From NCBI GenBank assembly GCA_963575745.1, contig CAUYUJ010013891.1:48900-112899 (forward strand): a DNA stretch of 64,000 bases, given 5' to 3'. Positions 41,556-50,416 of the stretch are shown here, one piece after another; position 1 is the first letter of the stretch; every line of letters starts with the position of its first letter. Below the pieces are notes generated by a model. The model searched no databases, was not told the DNA's origin, and saw only the letters and a list, made by a program, of their open reading frames with translations. Both the position numbers and the translations under genes were made by a program. Origin of the DNA: Prorocentrum cordatum (taxonomy: Eukaryota; Sar; Dinophyceae; Prorocentrales; Prorocentraceae).

Positions 41556-42750
41556 CTCGTCTTCCGAGCTCTCCGTCGGAGTCCTCGTCGTCGCTCGTGG
41601 GCTCCTCTTCCGCTTTCTCGTACACGATTCTCTGGCGCTTCTTTGCGGGGGCGTCGTCCAGCTCCCCTGCTTTCACCATCTTGCGGGTCAGCTTCTCGAG
41701 GATGTCAACGTACTCGCTCGCGATCTCGCCTTGCTCCTCGGAGGGGGTGCCGGTCCAGCTCCGCGGTAGGTCCTCGAACATGGAGCTGATGCCCTCGATC
41801 AGGAGCTCCCGCGCTCTCCTCCTCCGATCAGGTCCCGTGGGATCGTCAGCTGGAACCCCGAGCAGGTTATTCAAGATGCACTCCGCTTCGTGGCACTTGT
41901 TCTCCCCATCCAGGATGGCTGAGGGCAGCGGGGTCTCATCCTCCCAGGCTGGATCGAGAGGGGTGGCCGCGCCTTGCCCGCAGGGGGGTTCTGAGCTGGC
42001 CCGGCGGGGATGCCCGGCTCGCGCTTGCTCTGCTTCGCGCTTGCCGGCATCCCTCGCACGACGGGCCCGACGGCGCTCCTTAGCCTCGGCCAGCTGTATT
42101 TGCAGCTCCTTGATGCGCTTCTCCTCCTCCTCCAGGACGCCTACCTCGGCGGCCTTGGCAGCTTCGAGCTTCCTCCTTATGCTTTCCAGCTTGATGCTGT
42201 CGGCTGAGCTGCCTCCGCTGCTGGACACTCCAGCGGGCGCCTCGCGGCTTTGTCTCTGGAGGGCTTGGGCGGCAGCCTGCTGGAAACGCCTCCCTCCTGA
42301 GTGCGGCGGGGGGGCCCGCCTGTTCCAGACAGCGCCAAGCTCTGGGCTGCCAAAGCCCTGGGAGCTGACGCGGTCTGCGATCCTCAGCGTGACGCTGCGG
42401 TGGGATGCGGGGGTGGCCTCGCCGCGGTGCCACGGCGCCTCCTCACGCTCCTCGTCCGCGGCCCTCTTGATCCAGCGCGGCGCCCAGGCTGCCCAGTTCC
42501 CGATGTCCTCTTTCCCGATCCACAGGATCAGGCGTTCCCCGGGCTCGACACGATCGTCGTCTTCTAAGGGAGGTCCCTCGGCTCCTGCGGTGTCCCCCTC
42601 GTCGGTGTAGACGAACAGGCGAAGCTCCTCGGGGCTGAGGACGTCGTCGCGCAGCCATCTGCAGGTTATGAGGACGCTCTGGAGCTCGTGCGCGTACATG
42701 GGGGCCCCCGGGATTGGTATCCATCGATCCCCACGCTGTGGAAGGATCAC
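41041..42750 (-). CDS. Element ORF C: linker with coiled coil
   Basis: A 569-codon frame opening at a GTG and in fact continuing upstream a short way (ADEPVRVILPQRGDRWIP). RLFVYTDEGDTAG and RLILWIGKEDIGNW near the start look globular. A long charged helix follows (EEEEKRIKELQIQLAEAKERRRARRAR, about 42,010-42,150). Next come LPRSWTGTPSEEQGEIASEYVDILEKLTRKMVKAGE (about 41,660-41,770), an acidic stretch and a degenerate Pro/Arg tail. The tail after about 41,570 is probably out of frame, since the pol frame takes over there. No enzyme motif was recognised. Confidence 0.6.
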   Translation of the reverse strand: MILPQRGDRWIPIPGAPMYAHELQSVLITCRWLRDDVLSPEELRLFVYTDEGDTAGAEGPPLEDDDRVEPGERLILWIGKEDIGNWAAWAPRWIKRAADEEREEAPWHRGEATPASHRSVTLRIADRVSSQGFGSPELGAVWNRRAPPPHSGGRRFQQAAAQALQRQSREAPAGVSSSGGSSADSIKLESIRRKLEAAKAAEVGVLEEEEKRIKELQIQLAEAKERRRARRARDAGKREAEQARAGHPRRASSEPPCGQGAATPLDPAWEDETPLPSAILDGENKCHEAECILNNLLGVPADDPTGPDRRRRARELLIEGISSMFEDLPRSWTGTPSEEQGEIASEYVDILEKLTRKMVKAGELDDAPAKKRQRIVYEKAEEEPTSDDEDSDGELGRRGGGEAVREDRGGNRPPPPRGPGSPEPLARASGGGQAEQGGDFPELSWGQRQRRPRPRRRRRATAECTSTARGTGDPLGPSPASEEQTPRHDPPEGRTNKEKPLGHDSRGSSQACRRQVDDLQRRPPHWGGRRRQRRDVRRKAHTQAQAEITGCPAARHLQGKAIAAQTPPR

Positions 42751-44267
42751 CCTGACTGGCTCATCGGCTGCCTGCTTGAAGGATCAGCGGCTCCTTCTCT
42801 TCCAGGGTCGTCTCCCCCAGGTTCGTCGTCTCCGCCATCTCCTCCAGGGCCCGGTGGTGGTGCTCCTCGGTCGGGATCCCTCTTTCTCGCCTTGTTGCGT
42901 TTCCACCCTCCTCTCTTCTTGCCTCTGTTCGCGCATTGCCATCCTCTGAGCTCAGCTGGATGGTCCTCCTCCGCCTCCTTCTCCGTGACTGGCCCGTCCT
43001 GGAAGCGGAAAGGAGGGGGGGGGTCCGCCAGGTGAACCCCGTCACCGGCTCCCGCCGCCATTTTGTCTCCGGCCCTCGTCGTGACGATGGGCTCAAGCTT
43101 CTTCAGGAGCTTCGCGGGGGAGGTCCCCGCTCCCGCGGCCTTGACGACCTCGGCCCAGGCAGCGCACAGCCTTGTCGGGTACTGGCCGGCGTAGCGGGTG
43201 CGACGTAGTCCGCGCTGTCCGACCTGGAAGCCGAGGATGCTCAGCTCCTCCCGCAGTGCCTTGGCCACTGGGGGAGCTCCGCTGAGGACGCGCCCGCCCC
43301 CGTGCAGGCACGGGGGCGACCGGTGTGAGATCTTGGCCACGAAACTGTTGGCTCGATCACGTCCGTAGTACAGGGCCACGGCGCCCTCCGGGAGGTCCTC
43401 GAAGGCCTTCCCGGTGCGTGGTTCGACCCGGCTCCAGTGGAAGTTCACGGGCCCCAGCTTGCCGACGAGGTCGTTCAGTGGGCGCAGCAGCTCCTGTCCG
43501 AGCTGTGGGGCTTCCAGGGTCTTGGTATCTGCGGCGAGACCCTGAGCCTGCACGCCTGCCAGGGCCAATCGATTGGTCAGGCTCAGGATGTCCTTCTGCT
43601 CGGGCTGACTGAGCGAGAGCTTGGAGGAGTTGTAGTGGTCGATCTGGGCCTGGGTCAGGTCGTAGGGGAGAGGCCCTTCCAGGGCGACGTGTTCGTGCTG
43701 GTTGGTGCAGCGCCTCGCCAGAGAGAGCGCCCAGGGGTAGAGGCCCTTCGAGACCATCCAGAACGTCAGCTTGCGGTGCCGTTTCGCAGGCTCCTCTGGG
43801 GGCCCTAGCCCCCACTCGCACATGGCGACGGAGATAATCCGTGCTCCTGTGCGCTTCTGCAGCTGCTTGATCCTGGCCCTGTCCCAGATCTTCGGGTAGC
43901 GTCCATCGCTGGCCGTGTTCTCGAGCATCCACTCTCGATCGTTGGCGTCGAGGCGCTCGCAGAGGTCGGCGGCGAAATCGGTCATGATGTTGCTGTCGAT
44001 CTCCGCCTGGACCGTCCCGTCGCCGTCCGGGTGCTCAAACGTGCGGGTCCCGCCGTTCTTGAGGCACCAGGCTGGGTGGGTTGTGCGCGGGGGGGCCAAC
44101 TGGTAGACGTTCGCCTCGTCGGGGCCTGGCGCTGCCCCAGCGTCGAGGAGGAGCCTCTCTCGCACTTGGGGATCGAGGATGTCGTGCTCCTCCTGGGGCC
44201 CGGTCTGGGCCAGGGGGTCCTGGAAATACTCGACAGATGGGGCCGTCTGGAGTCCAGCTTCTCGCAT
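42747..44267 (-). CDS. Element ORF B: middle of the polyprotein, unknown function
   Basis: A 506-codon frame starting at an ATG at 44,267, but its frame is already protein-like upstream of that ATG (GHPREIFAGTGNWTKA). I therefore read it as the continuation of ORF A after a frame change near 44,320. Contents include FAADLCERLDANDREWMLENTASDGRYPKIWDRARIKQLQ, LTFWMVSKGLYPWALSLARRC and VGKLGPVNFHWSRVEPRTGKAF. It ends in a basic, Gly/Pro-rich tail. No named domain. The stop at 42,747 overlaps the GTG-initiated ORF C by four bases (GTGA), though the C frame is also open a little upstream. Confidence 0.6.
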   Translation of the reverse strand: MREAGLQTAPSVEYFQDPLAQTGPQEEHDILDPQVRERLLLDAGAAPGPDEANVYQLAPPRTTHPAWCLKNGGTRTFEHPDGDGTVQAEIDSNIMTDFAADLCERLDANDREWMLENTASDGRYPKIWDRARIKQLQKRTGARIISVAMCEWGLGPPEEPAKRHRKLTFWMVSKGLYPWALSLARRCTNQHEHVALEGPLPYDLTQAQIDHYNSSKLSLSQPEQKDILSLTNRLALAGVQAQGLAADTKTLEAPQLGQELLRPLNDLVGKLGPVNFHWSRVEPRTGKAFEDLPEGAVALYYGRDRANSFVAKISHRSPPCLHGGGRVLSGAPPVAKALREELSILGFQVGQRGLRRTRYAGQYPTRLCAAWAEVVKAAGAGTSPAKLLKKLEPIVTTRAGDKMAAGAGDGVHLADPPPPFRFQDGPVTEKEAEEDHPAELRGWQCANRGKKRGGWKRNKARKRDPDRGAPPPGPGGDGGDDEPGGDDPGREGAADPSSRQPMSQSG

Positions 44268-47200
44268 CGCCTTGGTCCAGTTCCCTGTCCCTGCGAAGAT
44301 CTCGCGCGGATGCCCCGCGCGAAGGCGGGTCTGCGCAGGAGCGGTGCGAGGCCGGAGAAGTCCTCCTCCTCGAGCTCCTGGTTCCCGACGGCGCCCTCAC
44401 GCGTTGGGAGCTGAGCCTGCTGCATACGTTTGCAGTGCATGCAGGGTGGGGGCCGGCTCGGGATCACGGGCCCCGCGACCTCCTCTGACTCCAGGTACAT
44501 CTCCCAGCCGACTGTGAGTAGCTCGCGGACGGGTTTCCCAGCTAGCGTCCAGGTCTTGAGGATCTCCCCGGATGCCCGGCCTCGCTTGTTGGGACTCTGG
44601 CCGCCGACGACCGGTGGCCTGAGCACCCGCATATGCCCTCGGTGGATCATGACGTGGACTTCCCTCTTGCTGGTCTGCGTCGGCAGGACGGAGTCGATCT
44701 CGAGCTGGTTCCAGTGGTTGATCCTCCAGACCCGGACGGTGGTCGTGTTGAGGGCACTCAGGGGGAAGACCGACATGCACCTGAAGTCCTTGTCGTGGTG
44801 CGGGTGCTGGACATCATGGCAGTGCATCCGGAGCTCGGCTTCGCGTGGTGAGACGAAGGGAGGTGCATCCCCCAATGCGGCGGAGGCGGTGGTGGCTCCA
44901 TCCCACAACTCGCGGCGGAGCTGAGCAGCCAGGGCCTTCACGGCCGGCGCATCAGGCTCCTTATCCCCCCAAAGCAGGGCGGCCGCGATGTGGAGCACCA
45001 GACACTGCCTGAGCTCTGCGTCGCCTTCCTTGAGGCCGAGCCGGGTTCTCATCTCTTCGTCGGGCTGAAGCTCGTCCTGGAAGTCGAGATAGTCCCATTC
45101 TTGGTCTTGCACCGTGAGCTTCCCGCGGCCAACTCCAGCCTCCTCGTCCCAGGAGGCTCCTCCAATGCTGAGGTCCTGAGTGCTGCTCCTCCCCGCCTTT
45201 GATCCCAGCCTGTCGAGGGCCCGACCGGCTTCCTCGGCGAGGGTTGGCCCCCCGTCCCGAGTCGCCTCCAGCAGTACTTCCTCCAAGCTCAGGGAGATGC
45301 CCTCTGAGCTGGCGCGTGCAAGCCTGGCCAGGGCGTGACAATGCAGGTAGTCGCTGATGTCGCCCAGCGTCGCGATGGTCCCGCTCTCCAGGATCTTCTC
45401 AATGATGTTCCATCTTTCGAGAGCAGCGGGATGAGTCGTCTCACTGGTCCCCTCCACCGCGGGCGCGTTGGCGTGGGCGTCCAGCAACCAGTCCTCCTCG
45501 GGGCCCTGGACGGCTTGCCTGAGCTCCTCCTCGAGGGCGGTGGTCTGAATCTCGTCGAAGGCAGCTGGGGGGGACCAAACAGCCGGCGAGCCTCCCGCTC
45601 GGCTGCCCCCCGCAGGGGCCCCGGGACCTTCTCCGGCGCCTCCCCCAGCCCTTTTGCTGTCTGCTTCGGCCTTGGCCTGGGCCCTGAGCTGAGCCACCCG
45701 CCCGTCGACCGAGGCGGGGTCGACCTTAGCGCCAGACTTCAGGCCGCCGCGCCTGATGAGCTGCGCCTGCACGGTCCAGTCCAGGCTGCCAAGCCCCTTG
45801 ATGGCCTCGTGGGAGTGGGCGCAAGTCCCTGCCGCCTTGGGGCAGCCAGCCCAGGTGCAGGCGTCCCAGCAGATGACCTTCCCGTTCTTGTCCCGGGGGG
45901 CATGCTTAACTGAGCGCCCGATCTCGCTGGACGTCAGCGCCCTCCCTGCTGGGTACGCCCGGGCGGCGGGCCGCTTCTTGGCAGCAGCCTTCTTGACGGC
46001 GGCCCCTGCCTTTCCAGTGCCTGGGCCAGCTCCGGTGGGCGCCTCCTGATCTGCTGGGGTGTGTTCGTCGGCCTTCCCAGCCTTGGGGGTCCTCGAGGGG
46101 CCGGCGTGGAGGTTCTGATGAAGGAACCTCTGCAGCCGCCGGGCCTGGCGAGGGACGCGCACCACCTGGTAGTACCCGTCCGGTGCGTCGAGGTCGTACA
46201 CGTTCGGGAAGGTAAGCCACGCGCTCCCAGACGGTCCTGTAGGGGCGAGGGCGATGGTTTTGATGTCCTCCCGGCGCGGGTTGGTGAGCCCCAGGATGCG
46301 GCACACCTCCCTTCGCTTCTCCCGAAGCTGCTCGCACCAGGTTGCAGCAAGCTCCTCCCAAAGGCTGTGCACATAGTCTGCTGGGAAGGCCACGTCGTCC
46401 TCCTCGTAGGCAAGGCGGAGGGTCTCCAGGGCTCGGCGTCGCTCGGGCTCGTGCATCCGCCCGTAGACCAGCCCGAAGACGGTGATGGCGTTCTCGGCCT
46501 GCCTCACCCACTGAGAGAAGACGACCGGGTGCCGGGGGCGCGGCTCGAGCTTGCACGTGGTGGGCATGGTGTAGGCGTCGAACACCTCTGCTTTGCAATG
46601 GGGAAAATCAGCCACGGAGATCGACCACTCGGCCAGATCCTTGTGGTCCCGCCCCCCCCAACAGAAGGCGGCGATGCCGTACGCCATCCTGTTCGTCACC
46701 GTCGTCGGCCAGTTCGCCGCCTGCATCACGTGCTTCGCGTGCTCGCAGGCGCGCTTGAGGCCATGGAACAACTCCCGCCCGGTCAGCGTACCGCAGACCT
46801 CTACGTCGAGGGTGTCGCAGCCCCGCGCCAGGTACACGTCCAGCTCCTCGGCCCGTCCGATGGCGCCGAGGGTGCCCCGCTGCGCTACTTTCTCTTCCTC
46901 GCCGGACCTGCGGAGGCTGTCCACCGCCTGCAGCAGCCGCATGTTGTCCAGGTGCTGCTGTTCTTGACCGTTCTGGAGGACTTGCGCGTAGGTGGAGAAA
47001 GCGGCTGAGGGTTCACCTTCTCCGGCTCCTGCGGCATACCTACGATCTGGCTGCCCTGGGGTTTTAACCAGTCCTCCGTGGCCATAAGCGCTCCTGTTGG
47101 TGAACATCTGCCCGAGATTCGGTACAAGGCTGGGCATCAAACCTGGCGGAGACAAACGAGTCGCTCCCGGCACGCGCACGCCAGGCGGGGTAGCCGGCGG

Positions 47201-50200
47201 CGGCAATGGCGGAGCGCTCGCGGCGGCGTCCAGCCCAGGGGGAACTCCAGGTGGGCTGGGCTCTTGGCTGGCATCGGGCTTGCGCTCGGTGTTTAGCTTC
47301 AAGAGGCCACTAGCGAGGGGTGGGTTCACCCCTTCATCTTTTTCGGCTCGAACCCGCTCCAACTTTCTTTCCCACCTGTCGATGTGCGCCTGGTACTTTG
47401 TCCGTTCCTCGGTCCCGCTGCTGCGCATGAGACGCTTGGTGTACTTGATGAGATGCTCCAAGACCACGGTGATGTCCTCGTCGTATCCTGCCGCCACGCT
47501 CTGCAGCGCGGAGGCGTCGTCCGATCCTTCTTCGTGAGCGGCGAGGTACAGCCCCAGCATGGCCTCCCCGGTGTTCTCCTCTTCGTGGCCCTTCCCCGCC
47601 GGGCTGCGTGACGAGCGCCGAGGGGCTGAGGAGGCCAGATCACCCTCCTCGCCCAGGCCCCACCCGACGCCGAAAGGGGGCTTGGGGGAACTGCTGCGAT
47701 CAAGCCTCGCCCAATGCTTCTTGAGCTGCGTGTCCAGCTCGTCGGAGGTGGGCTGCGGTACTCCGGGGGCGTCACCTGAGGTGCCCGCTGGATGCCGGTG
47801 CACGAGCAAATCCCCGCGGGCCCGAAGCTGAGCCCACTGAGGGCGGCCGATGCGCTTGGTCTTCCCGCCGACGGGGACCCCGTTCCAAGGACGCAGCTTC
47901 TCCCACATGGTGCTGCTCACGACGACGCCGTGCGCGCCGATCCCCATCTCCTCGGCCCCAAGTGGTGGGTGATACAAAAGCTCCTCCAGGTAGCCTGCGG
48001 GGAGCCTTCCCTGGTCGCTGGCGACGGGGGCGTACTCGATCCCCGCGGTCTTGAGGGTGAAGCAGACGTTCTCCTGGCCTTCCGCCGAGTAGCCTTTGCA
48101 GTGCGGCTCCTCCACGTCTACTACAGTCGTGCTGCCATCTCCGGTGGGCCCTCCCCCTGGACGGGACTTCCCCAAGAAGATAACCCATTGCGGGCCGGCG
48201 GCCCAGTGGACTCGCACACGCAGTACGAGAGGGTCACCCTGCTCAATCTCCTCGTCGGGGGCGGGGCTGGCGTCTCGCGGGAGGGGCGCCCTCGGAGAAA
48301 GCGGCGCTTCGAACCTGACACCAACAGGCGGACCTCGCGGCGAAGCTGATGCCTCCCGTCGGTGCTGCCCAGGGGCTGCGTGTCCGCGATGGCCCTCCGG
48401 TCCCCGTGCTCCGTCTGCGGGGGGAGCTGCGTTGACTGGGACGCCCTGCTCACGCGCCCGTGGGCTGCGACTGCGAACCGTCCGGCGCCGCAAGCCCAAG
48501 GTCGAGAGGAATCCGCGGCCCGGGACAGCTGCAGCTGCTTGCACTGCTCGACCTGCTTCTCCACCCAGATGAAGAAGACATAGTGGCACGCCCTCTGCGT
48601 TGCCAACTGCCTGGCGGTAACAAGTCACTTGCGAGCATTTGTCACGATATCGAGATGCTCGGTAGACCTGGGCATGATGCGCGCAGAGATGGGCGAACGA
48701 ATTCCGCCCGTCGCTGGGTGGCGGGAGGTCTGAAGCCTGCCCGTCTTCGAAGAGCAGGGTGGTCGGCTCTGCCTCCGCGGCGCCCCTGCAACCGTCGGGT
48801 GCCAAGGGGCGAGCGCCGCCACGTAGAACGATACCCACCCGAACAGCTTCACATGGCCTGTCCTCGGCCTCCACCTCCGACTCTGACTCCTGATCCAAAA
48901 CTTCTGCGATGCTCCCTGCAACGCCTGGCTCCGCAGCGCCTGTCTTGCGACGGCGGCGTCGCCGGCAGCAGAAGGAGCAACCGCAGGAAAGGATGCAGTA
49001 AAGGAACACGATCACTTTCCAGATGGCTCTCCCCAGGTCGGCGACGGTCCGCCAGAGCAAGAAGACGCCCCGGCAGGAGGTGAACCTGGCGTGGGAGCCG
49101 ATGTCCACGATCGCCTCGGAGTCCAAGGCAGCGTACTCTTTACAATGAACTTCTCCAGGTTGATCTCTACAGGCCAGGTTGCGACACAGGTGAATGGAAC
49201 GGCCCTCGAGCGACTCCAGCTTCTGACGGAGTGCGCGTGAGCTGGCCCCCTTCACGCCCAGGTAGTCTACCCAGAGGCCCTTCCGGTCGATCCGCTTGGG
49301 CTCCGAAAGGTCGATCTTCAGCCGGGCCACGTGGTCGTCGATCTTGATCAGCACATCGTTAGGCCGCGTCCCAGTCCCACGACCCTTCACCTTCTTGCTG
49401 TAGTACTCCGTGGTCGTGGCTGGTCCGGTCTCTGGCCCCATCCAATTGATCTGGGTGAGGGCAGGCGGAGCCGGCGGCAGGTACTTTTCGGCAGCTGCAT
49501 CGCCAGGCTCTCGCCGGCGGCACTTAGTGCACCGCGCCAGTAGACCGATCAGCCAGAGGGCGGCTGCGCATGGGGCCAGCAGGGTACGACAGATGTGAGT
49601 GAGGAAAGCCAGCACTGCCAGGAAAGCCAAGAGGATGAATGTCCATGCCACGGCAGGCCAAGCGGCCCCGAAGACCGTCAGGCCCAGCTTCTCGAGGGCA
49701 TAGAAGAACCACCCACCATCCTTGGTCAGCCAGCCCGTCTCGGCATGGGTGGAGAAGGCGCTCCCAAGACTGTCGAGCTTCTCATAGGCGACTCCGCCCA
49801 TGCCACTCAGGCGCCAGGCCCAGGCGCCCGCGCGTAGAGGCTTCAATCCCAGCGCCCAGACACCCCAGCCGCCCACCCAAGACTCCTCGCTGCCCGGGTC
49901 CTTGGGGGGGTCGCTGCTGTTGTCGACTCCCCCGGCGGCCTGGGCTGGGGGCGGGGGCGGCGCTCCCGGCGGCCCACTGTCGGGCGGCGCCTGGGGGCTG
50001 CCTGCATCTCCACCCTCCTCCTCGGGCTCGCCGATCTCCATGCCGTACTCGGAGTCGTCGTAGTACGGCACGGTGTACCCGAACGGGGCCTCCTGGGCCG
50101 CAGCCGGGTGGCCCCAACTGGCGCGGGCGACAGCGGAGCTGAGGGGCCCGCGCCAGTCGTAGGCGGCGGCGCTGGTGACCAGCGCGGCCAGCCCGCGGGC

Positions 50201-50233
50201 CGCACCTGCCAGCGCGGGGCGCCGGGCAGCCAT
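43982..50233 (-). CDS. Element ORF A: very large Gag-like ORF with membrane segments and a Cys/His finger
   Basis: Open from 50,395 (non-ATG, inside repeat A1) to 43,982. The first ATG is at 50,233, codon 55 of the open frame. In open-frame numbering, residues 234-290 contain two hydrophobic helices (WTFILLAFLAVLAFLTHIC, LLAPCAAALWLIGLL) and 444-476 a third followed by CGCSFCC and an Arg run. A Cys/His cluster lies near 571-611. Pro-rich linkers follow. A helical Gag/capsid-like region runs about 46,990-46,110 (for example VFSQWVRQAENAITVFGLVYG). CWDACTWAGCPKAAGTCAHSH (about 45,815-45,880) is a CCCH-like finger suited to nucleic-acid binding. Residues after about 44,320 are out of frame. Membrane helices in a Gag-position ORF are unusual. 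Confidence 0.75.
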   Translation of the reverse strand: MAARRPALAGAARGLAALVTSAAAYDWRGPLSSAVARASWGHPAAAQEAPFGYTVPYYDDSEYGMEIGEPEEEGGDAGSPQAPPDSGPPGAPPPPPAQAAGGVDNSSDPPKDPGSEESWVGGWGVWALGLKPLRAGAWAWRLSGMGGVAYEKLDSLGSAFSTHAETGWLTKDGGWFFYALEKLGLTVFGAAWPAVAWTFILLAFLAVLAFLTHICRTLLAPCAAALWLIGLLARCTKCRRREPGDAAAEKYLPPAPPALTQINWMGPETGPATTTEYYSKKVKGRGTGTRPNDVLIKIDDHVARLKIDLSEPKRIDRKGLWVDYLGVKGASSRALRQKLESLEGRSIHLCRNLACRDQPGEVHCKEYAALDSEAIVDIGSHARFTSCRGVFLLWRTVADLGRAIWKVIVFLYCILSCGCSFCCRRRRRRKTGAAEPGVAGSIAEVLDQESESEVEAEDRPCEAVRVGIVLRGGARPLAPDGCRGAAEAEPTTLLFEDGQASDLPPPSDGRNSFAHLCAHHAQVYRASRYRDKCSQVTCYRQAVGNAEGVPLCLLHLGGEAGRAVQAAAAVPGRGFLSTLGLRRRTVRSRSPRAREQGVPVNAAPPADGARGPEGHRGHAAPGQHRREASASPRGPPVGVRFEAPLSPRAPLPRDASPAPDEEIEQGDPLVLRVRVHWAAGPQWVIFLGKSRPGGGPTGDGSTTVVDVEEPHCKGYSAEGQENVCFTLKTAGIEYAPVASDQGRLPAGYLEELLYHPPLGAEEMGIGAHGVVVSSTMWEKLRPWNGVPVGGKTKRIGRPQWAQLRARGDLLVHRHPAGTSGDAPGVPQPTSDELDTQLKKHWARLDRSSSPKPPFGVGWGLGEEGDLASSAPRRSSRSPAGKGHEEENTGEAMLGLYLAAHEEGSDDASALQSVAAGYDEDITVVLEHLIKYTKRLMRSSGTEERTKYQAHIDRWERKLERVRAEKDEGVNPPLASGLLKLNTERKPDASQEPSPPGVPPGLDAAASAPPLPPPATPPGVRVPGATRLSPPGLMPSLVPNLGQMFTNRSAYGHGGLVKTPGQPDRRYAAGAGEGEPSAAFSTYAQVLQNGQEQQHLDNMRLLQAVDSLRRSGEEEKVAQRGTLGAIGRAEELDVYLARGCDTLDVEVCGTLTGRELFHGLKRACEHAKHVMQAANWPTTVTNRMAYGIAAFCWGGRDHKDLAEWSISVADFPHCKAEVFDAYTMPTTCKLEPRPRHPVVFSQWVRQAENAITVFGLVYGRMHEPERRRALETLRLAYEEDDVAFPADYVHSLWEELAATWCEQLREKRREVCRILGLTNPRREDIKTIALAPTGPSGSAWLTFPNVYDLDAPDGYYQVVRVPRQARRLQRFLHQNLHAGPSRTPKAGKADEHTPADQEAPTGAGPGTGKAGAAVKKAAAKKRPAARAYPAGRALTSSEIGRSVKHAPRDKNGKVICWDACTWAGCPKAAGTCAHSHEAIKGLGSLDWTVQAQLIRRGGLKSGAKVDPASVDGRVAQLRAQAKAEADSKRAGGGAGEGPGAPAGGSRAGGSPAVWSPPAAFDEIQTTALEEELRQAVQGPEEDWLLDAHANAPAVEGTSETTHPAALERWNIIEKILESGTIATLGDISDYLHCHALARLARASSEGISLSLEEVLLEATRDGGPTLAEEAGRALDRLGSKAGRSSTQDLSIGGASWDEEAGVGRGKLTVQDQEWDYLDFQDELQPDEEMRTRLGLKEGDAELRQCLVLHIAAALLWGDKEPDAPAVKALAAQLRRELWDGATTASAALGDAPPFVSPREAELRMHCHDVQHPHHDKDFRCMSVFPLSALNTTTVRVWRINHWNQLEIDSVLPTQTSKREVHVMIHRGHMRVLRPPVVGGQSPNKRGRASGEILKTWTLAGKPVRELLTVGWEMYLESEEVAGPVIPSRPPPCMHCKRMQQAQLPTREGAVGNQELEEEDFSGLAPLLRRPAFARGIRARSSQGQGTGPRRCEKLDSRRPHLSSISRTPWPRPGPRRSTTSSIPKCERGSSSTLGQRQAPTRRTSTSWPPRAQPTQPGASRTAGPARLSTRTATGRSRRRSTATS

Positions 50234-50286
50234 GACACGCGCGCTTCCGGGCGCCGCGGGCGCCCAGACCTCCTGAGGTCGGCTCC

Positions 50287-50416
50287 AGGGCTTTGAGCCC
50301 CGAAGGCTTGAGCGGGAGAGAGGGAAAGGAAGGGCAAGCAGAGGCAGGAGCAGGGAGAGAGAAAACCCAAGCCGACTGGGGAGGGCGGGGTCCAACCGTT
50401 TAGGACAAACAACTAA
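50287..50416 (-). repeat. Split direct repeat A1 (5' terminus of the element)
   Basis: 130 bp matching 35,109-35,239. The minus strand starts TTAGTTGTTTGTCCTAAACG. It overlaps the first codons of the long ORF A frame (from a TTG at 50,395), but no ATG lies inside it in that frame. Confidence 0.93.

Larger units (their letters stand above)
34813..50416 (-). mobile_element. Giant tyrosine-recombinase retrotransposon (DIRS/PAT/Ngaro type) with split direct repeats
   Basis: Minus-strand order: A1 (50,416-50,287), coding region (about 50,233-36,363), B1 (35,467-35,240), A2 (35,239-35,109), B2 (35,041-34,813). B1 and A2 abut exactly. Joining the right end of B2 to the left end of A1 recreates that junction, as the circular-intermediate model of Ngaro/PAT elements predicts. 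Coding domains run Gag-like, RT, RNase H, methyltransferase-like, tyrosine recombinase, the DIRS/PAT order. The two A copies differ by one base indel and the two B copies by about five changes in 229, so insertion looks recent. At 15.6 kb it is far longer than typical family members (several kb). Confidence 0.88.

Noticed and set aside
34813-50416. Interpretation as an LTR retrotransposon with A1/A2 as LTRs
   Set aside because: A2 is not at the 3' end, being followed by B2. There is an adjoining B1, no obvious target duplication, and the pol ends in a tyrosine recombinase rather than an integrase.
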